Positions 9,379-10,000 of a DNA stretch of 10,000 nt are shown here, one piece after another. Below the pieces are notes generated by a model, which saw only the letters and a list, made by a program, of their open reading frames with translations, did no database searches and was not told the DNA's origin. Made by a program: the position numbers and the translations under genes. The stretch comes from Nitrospira sp. (GTDB lineage Bacteria; Nitrospirota; Nitrospiria; Nitrospirales; Nitrospiraceae), in assembly GCA_020216985.1 (NCBI GenBank), contig JAIWOH010000099.1, positions 1 through 10,000 of the forward strand, given 5' to 3'. Each line of letters opens with the position of its first letter. Positions within the stretch are counted from its first letter, which is position 1.

Positions 9379-9390
9379 GTATACGTGTAC
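9379..9390. promoter_or_regulatory. Near-palindrome just before the DUF433 gene, possible operator
   Basis: GTATACGTGTAC (9379-9390) is symmetric at five of six base pairs around a central ACGT, and ends 5 bp before the antitoxin ATG. Antitoxins often repress their own operon by binding such sites. No Shine-Dalgarno is visible here. Assignment is speculative. Confidence 0.3.
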
Positions 9391-9395
9391 AGCCC

Positions 9396-9752
9396 ATGAA
9401 ACCAGATCTTCTCCAGCGGATCACCATCGAGCCAGGCAAATGCGGTGGGCGTCCTTGCATCCGCGGCCTGCGCGTCCGTGTCCAAGACATCCTGGATATG
9501 CTTGCGGCTGGCGCATCCAAAGAAAAGATCCTACGCGACTATCCCTACTTGGAGCGTGACGACATTCGAGCCGCGATCACCTCGCCGCTGCATACTTGGA
9601 CCATACGATCATGCCGGCACAAACCACATGACATTTCTCGTGGACGCCGACTTCCCGCCAGGTCTCGCTGGTTGGCTGCGCGAACGCGGACACGATGCCA
9701 TTCGCATCCACGATCACCCTGGCGTAGCGCTCGACGATCGCGCCATCTTTGA
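9396..9752 (+). CDS. DUF433 antitoxin, frameshifted near its C-terminus
   Basis: DUF433 proteins are small antitoxins paired with DUF5615 PIN-like toxins. Residues 1-62 are typical: RITIEPGKCGGRPCIRGLRV, then VQDILDMLAAGASKEKIL and DYPYLERDDIRAAI. After codon ACC (9579-9581) the frame leaves the family pattern and runs on for 57 unrelated residues, to a stop at 9750-9752 deep inside the toxin gene. Reading from 9581 in the -1 frame restores the expected ending (LAAAYLDHTIMPAQTT, TGA at 9629-9631), for a 78-residue protein whose stop overlaps the toxin ATG as ATGA. The simplest explanation is one missing C in a CCC run, as mutation or sequencing error. ATG 9396 is chosen because homology starts there; the frame is open upstream to 9348. 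Confidence 0.82.
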   Translation: MKPDLLQRITIEPGKCGGRPCIRGLRVRVQDILDMLAAGASKEKILRDYPYLERDDIRAAITSPLHTWTIRSCRHKPHDISRGRRLPARSRWLAARTRTRCHSHPRSPWRSARRSRHL

Positions 9753-9951
9753 ATTCGCCCGCCGACATCAATACGTCATCATAACCAAGGACGAAGACTT
9801 TGCTATCCTTGCGACACTCGACGACAAACCGGCTGCAGTCGTATGGGTACGAATCGGCAATGCCACAAACCCCTGCTGCAAAACCGGCTGGCACCGCTTC
9901 TTCCTGAGATCGTGCAGCGTCTTGCCACCGGAGAAACTCTCATCGAAGTAG
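9628..9951 (+). CDS. DUF5615 PIN-like toxin, frameshifted near its C-terminus
   Basis: Predicted PIN-fold ribonuclease toxin of the DUF5615 (Mut7-C-like) family. The N-terminal part is canonical: MTFLVDADFPPGLAGWLRER with acidic Asp6/Asp8, ERGHDA (19-24), LDDRAIFEFA (35-44), VIITKDEDF (50-58) and VVWVRIGNATN (71-81). After Pro82 the frame changes to an unrelated 25-residue tail ending at 9951. In the -1 frame from 9873 the expected family ending appears (LLPEIVQRLATGETLIEVV, TAA 9954-9956), giving 109 residues. One C appears missing from the run at 9870-9873. All presumed catalytic residues lie before the break, so the shortened core might still fold, but the C-terminal helix is replaced. The start ATG overlaps the TGA that would end the restored antitoxin. 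Confidence 0.82.
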   Translation: MTFLVDADFPPGLAGWLRERGHDAIRIHDHPGVALDDRAIFEFARRHQYVIITKDEDFAILATLDDKPAAVVWVRIGNATNPCCKTGWHRFFLRSCSVLPPEKLSSK

Positions 9952-10000
9952 TCTAACGCCTCGGCAAGCAACAACAATGTCTACCTCGTTCCTTTCTGCA

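Noticed and set aside
9240..9485. Minus-strand 81-codon frame in the ygfZ-antitoxin gap
   Set aside because: No recognisable family; half overlaps the DUF433 gene in antisense. I considered a transposase remnant but found no supporting motif or terminal repeats.

Overview
The window is about 60% GC, gene-dense chromosomal DNA of bacterial housekeeping type. No rRNA, tRNA, insertion sequence or CRISPR array was seen. The combination of a long three-cysteine quinolinate synthase, ThiC, a Thi4-type thiazole synthase (instead of ThiG/ThiH), YgfZ and heptamer-repeat traces between genes would fit a Nitrospira-like member of the Nitrospirota. That taxonomic guess is inference from gene style, not from a marker comparison.

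Layout. Positions 1-2493 (minus) carry the first 831 codons of isoleucyl-tRNA synthetase, cut by the left edge and intact codon by codon. Positions 2605-3711 (minus) are nadA, quinolinate synthase of NAD biosynthesis. The 3712-4129 gap is a divergent control region: a minus-strand promoter for nadA, two inverted repeats, then a plus-strand promoter (TTGACT, 18 bp, TATGAT) whose predicted start lies at the 5' edge of a complete TPP riboswitch, followed by a strong intrinsic terminator. Downstream on the plus strand come thiC (4130-6043), thi4 (6122-6922), a small four-repeat TPR protein (7006-7521), a degenerate CheY-like receiver (7634-8053) and a YgfZ-family folate-binding protein (8125-9216). 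At the right end (9396-9956) sits a DUF433/DUF5615 (PIN-like) toxin-antitoxin pair in which both genes carry a -1 frameshift at a run of C.

How the genes work together. ThiC makes the pyrimidine half of thiamine and Thi4 the thiazole half; both lie behind a TPP-sensing leader, so product feedback on transcription is very likely. No terminator is visible between thi4 and ygfZ, so the TPR, receiver and ygfZ genes may be read through from the same promoter. NadA and ThiC are [4Fe-4S] enzymes, the histidine-type Thi4 is expected to need ferrous iron, and YgfZ relatives maintain Fe-S enzymes, so the neighbourhood has an iron-sulfur cofactor theme (inference).

The points most worth a second look are the doubly frameshifted toxin-antitoxin module, the non-suicide (His) Thi4 under TPP riboswitch control, and the uncharacterised TPR/degenerate-receiver pair between thiamine genes and ygfZ. 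The rest is ordinary core metabolism.
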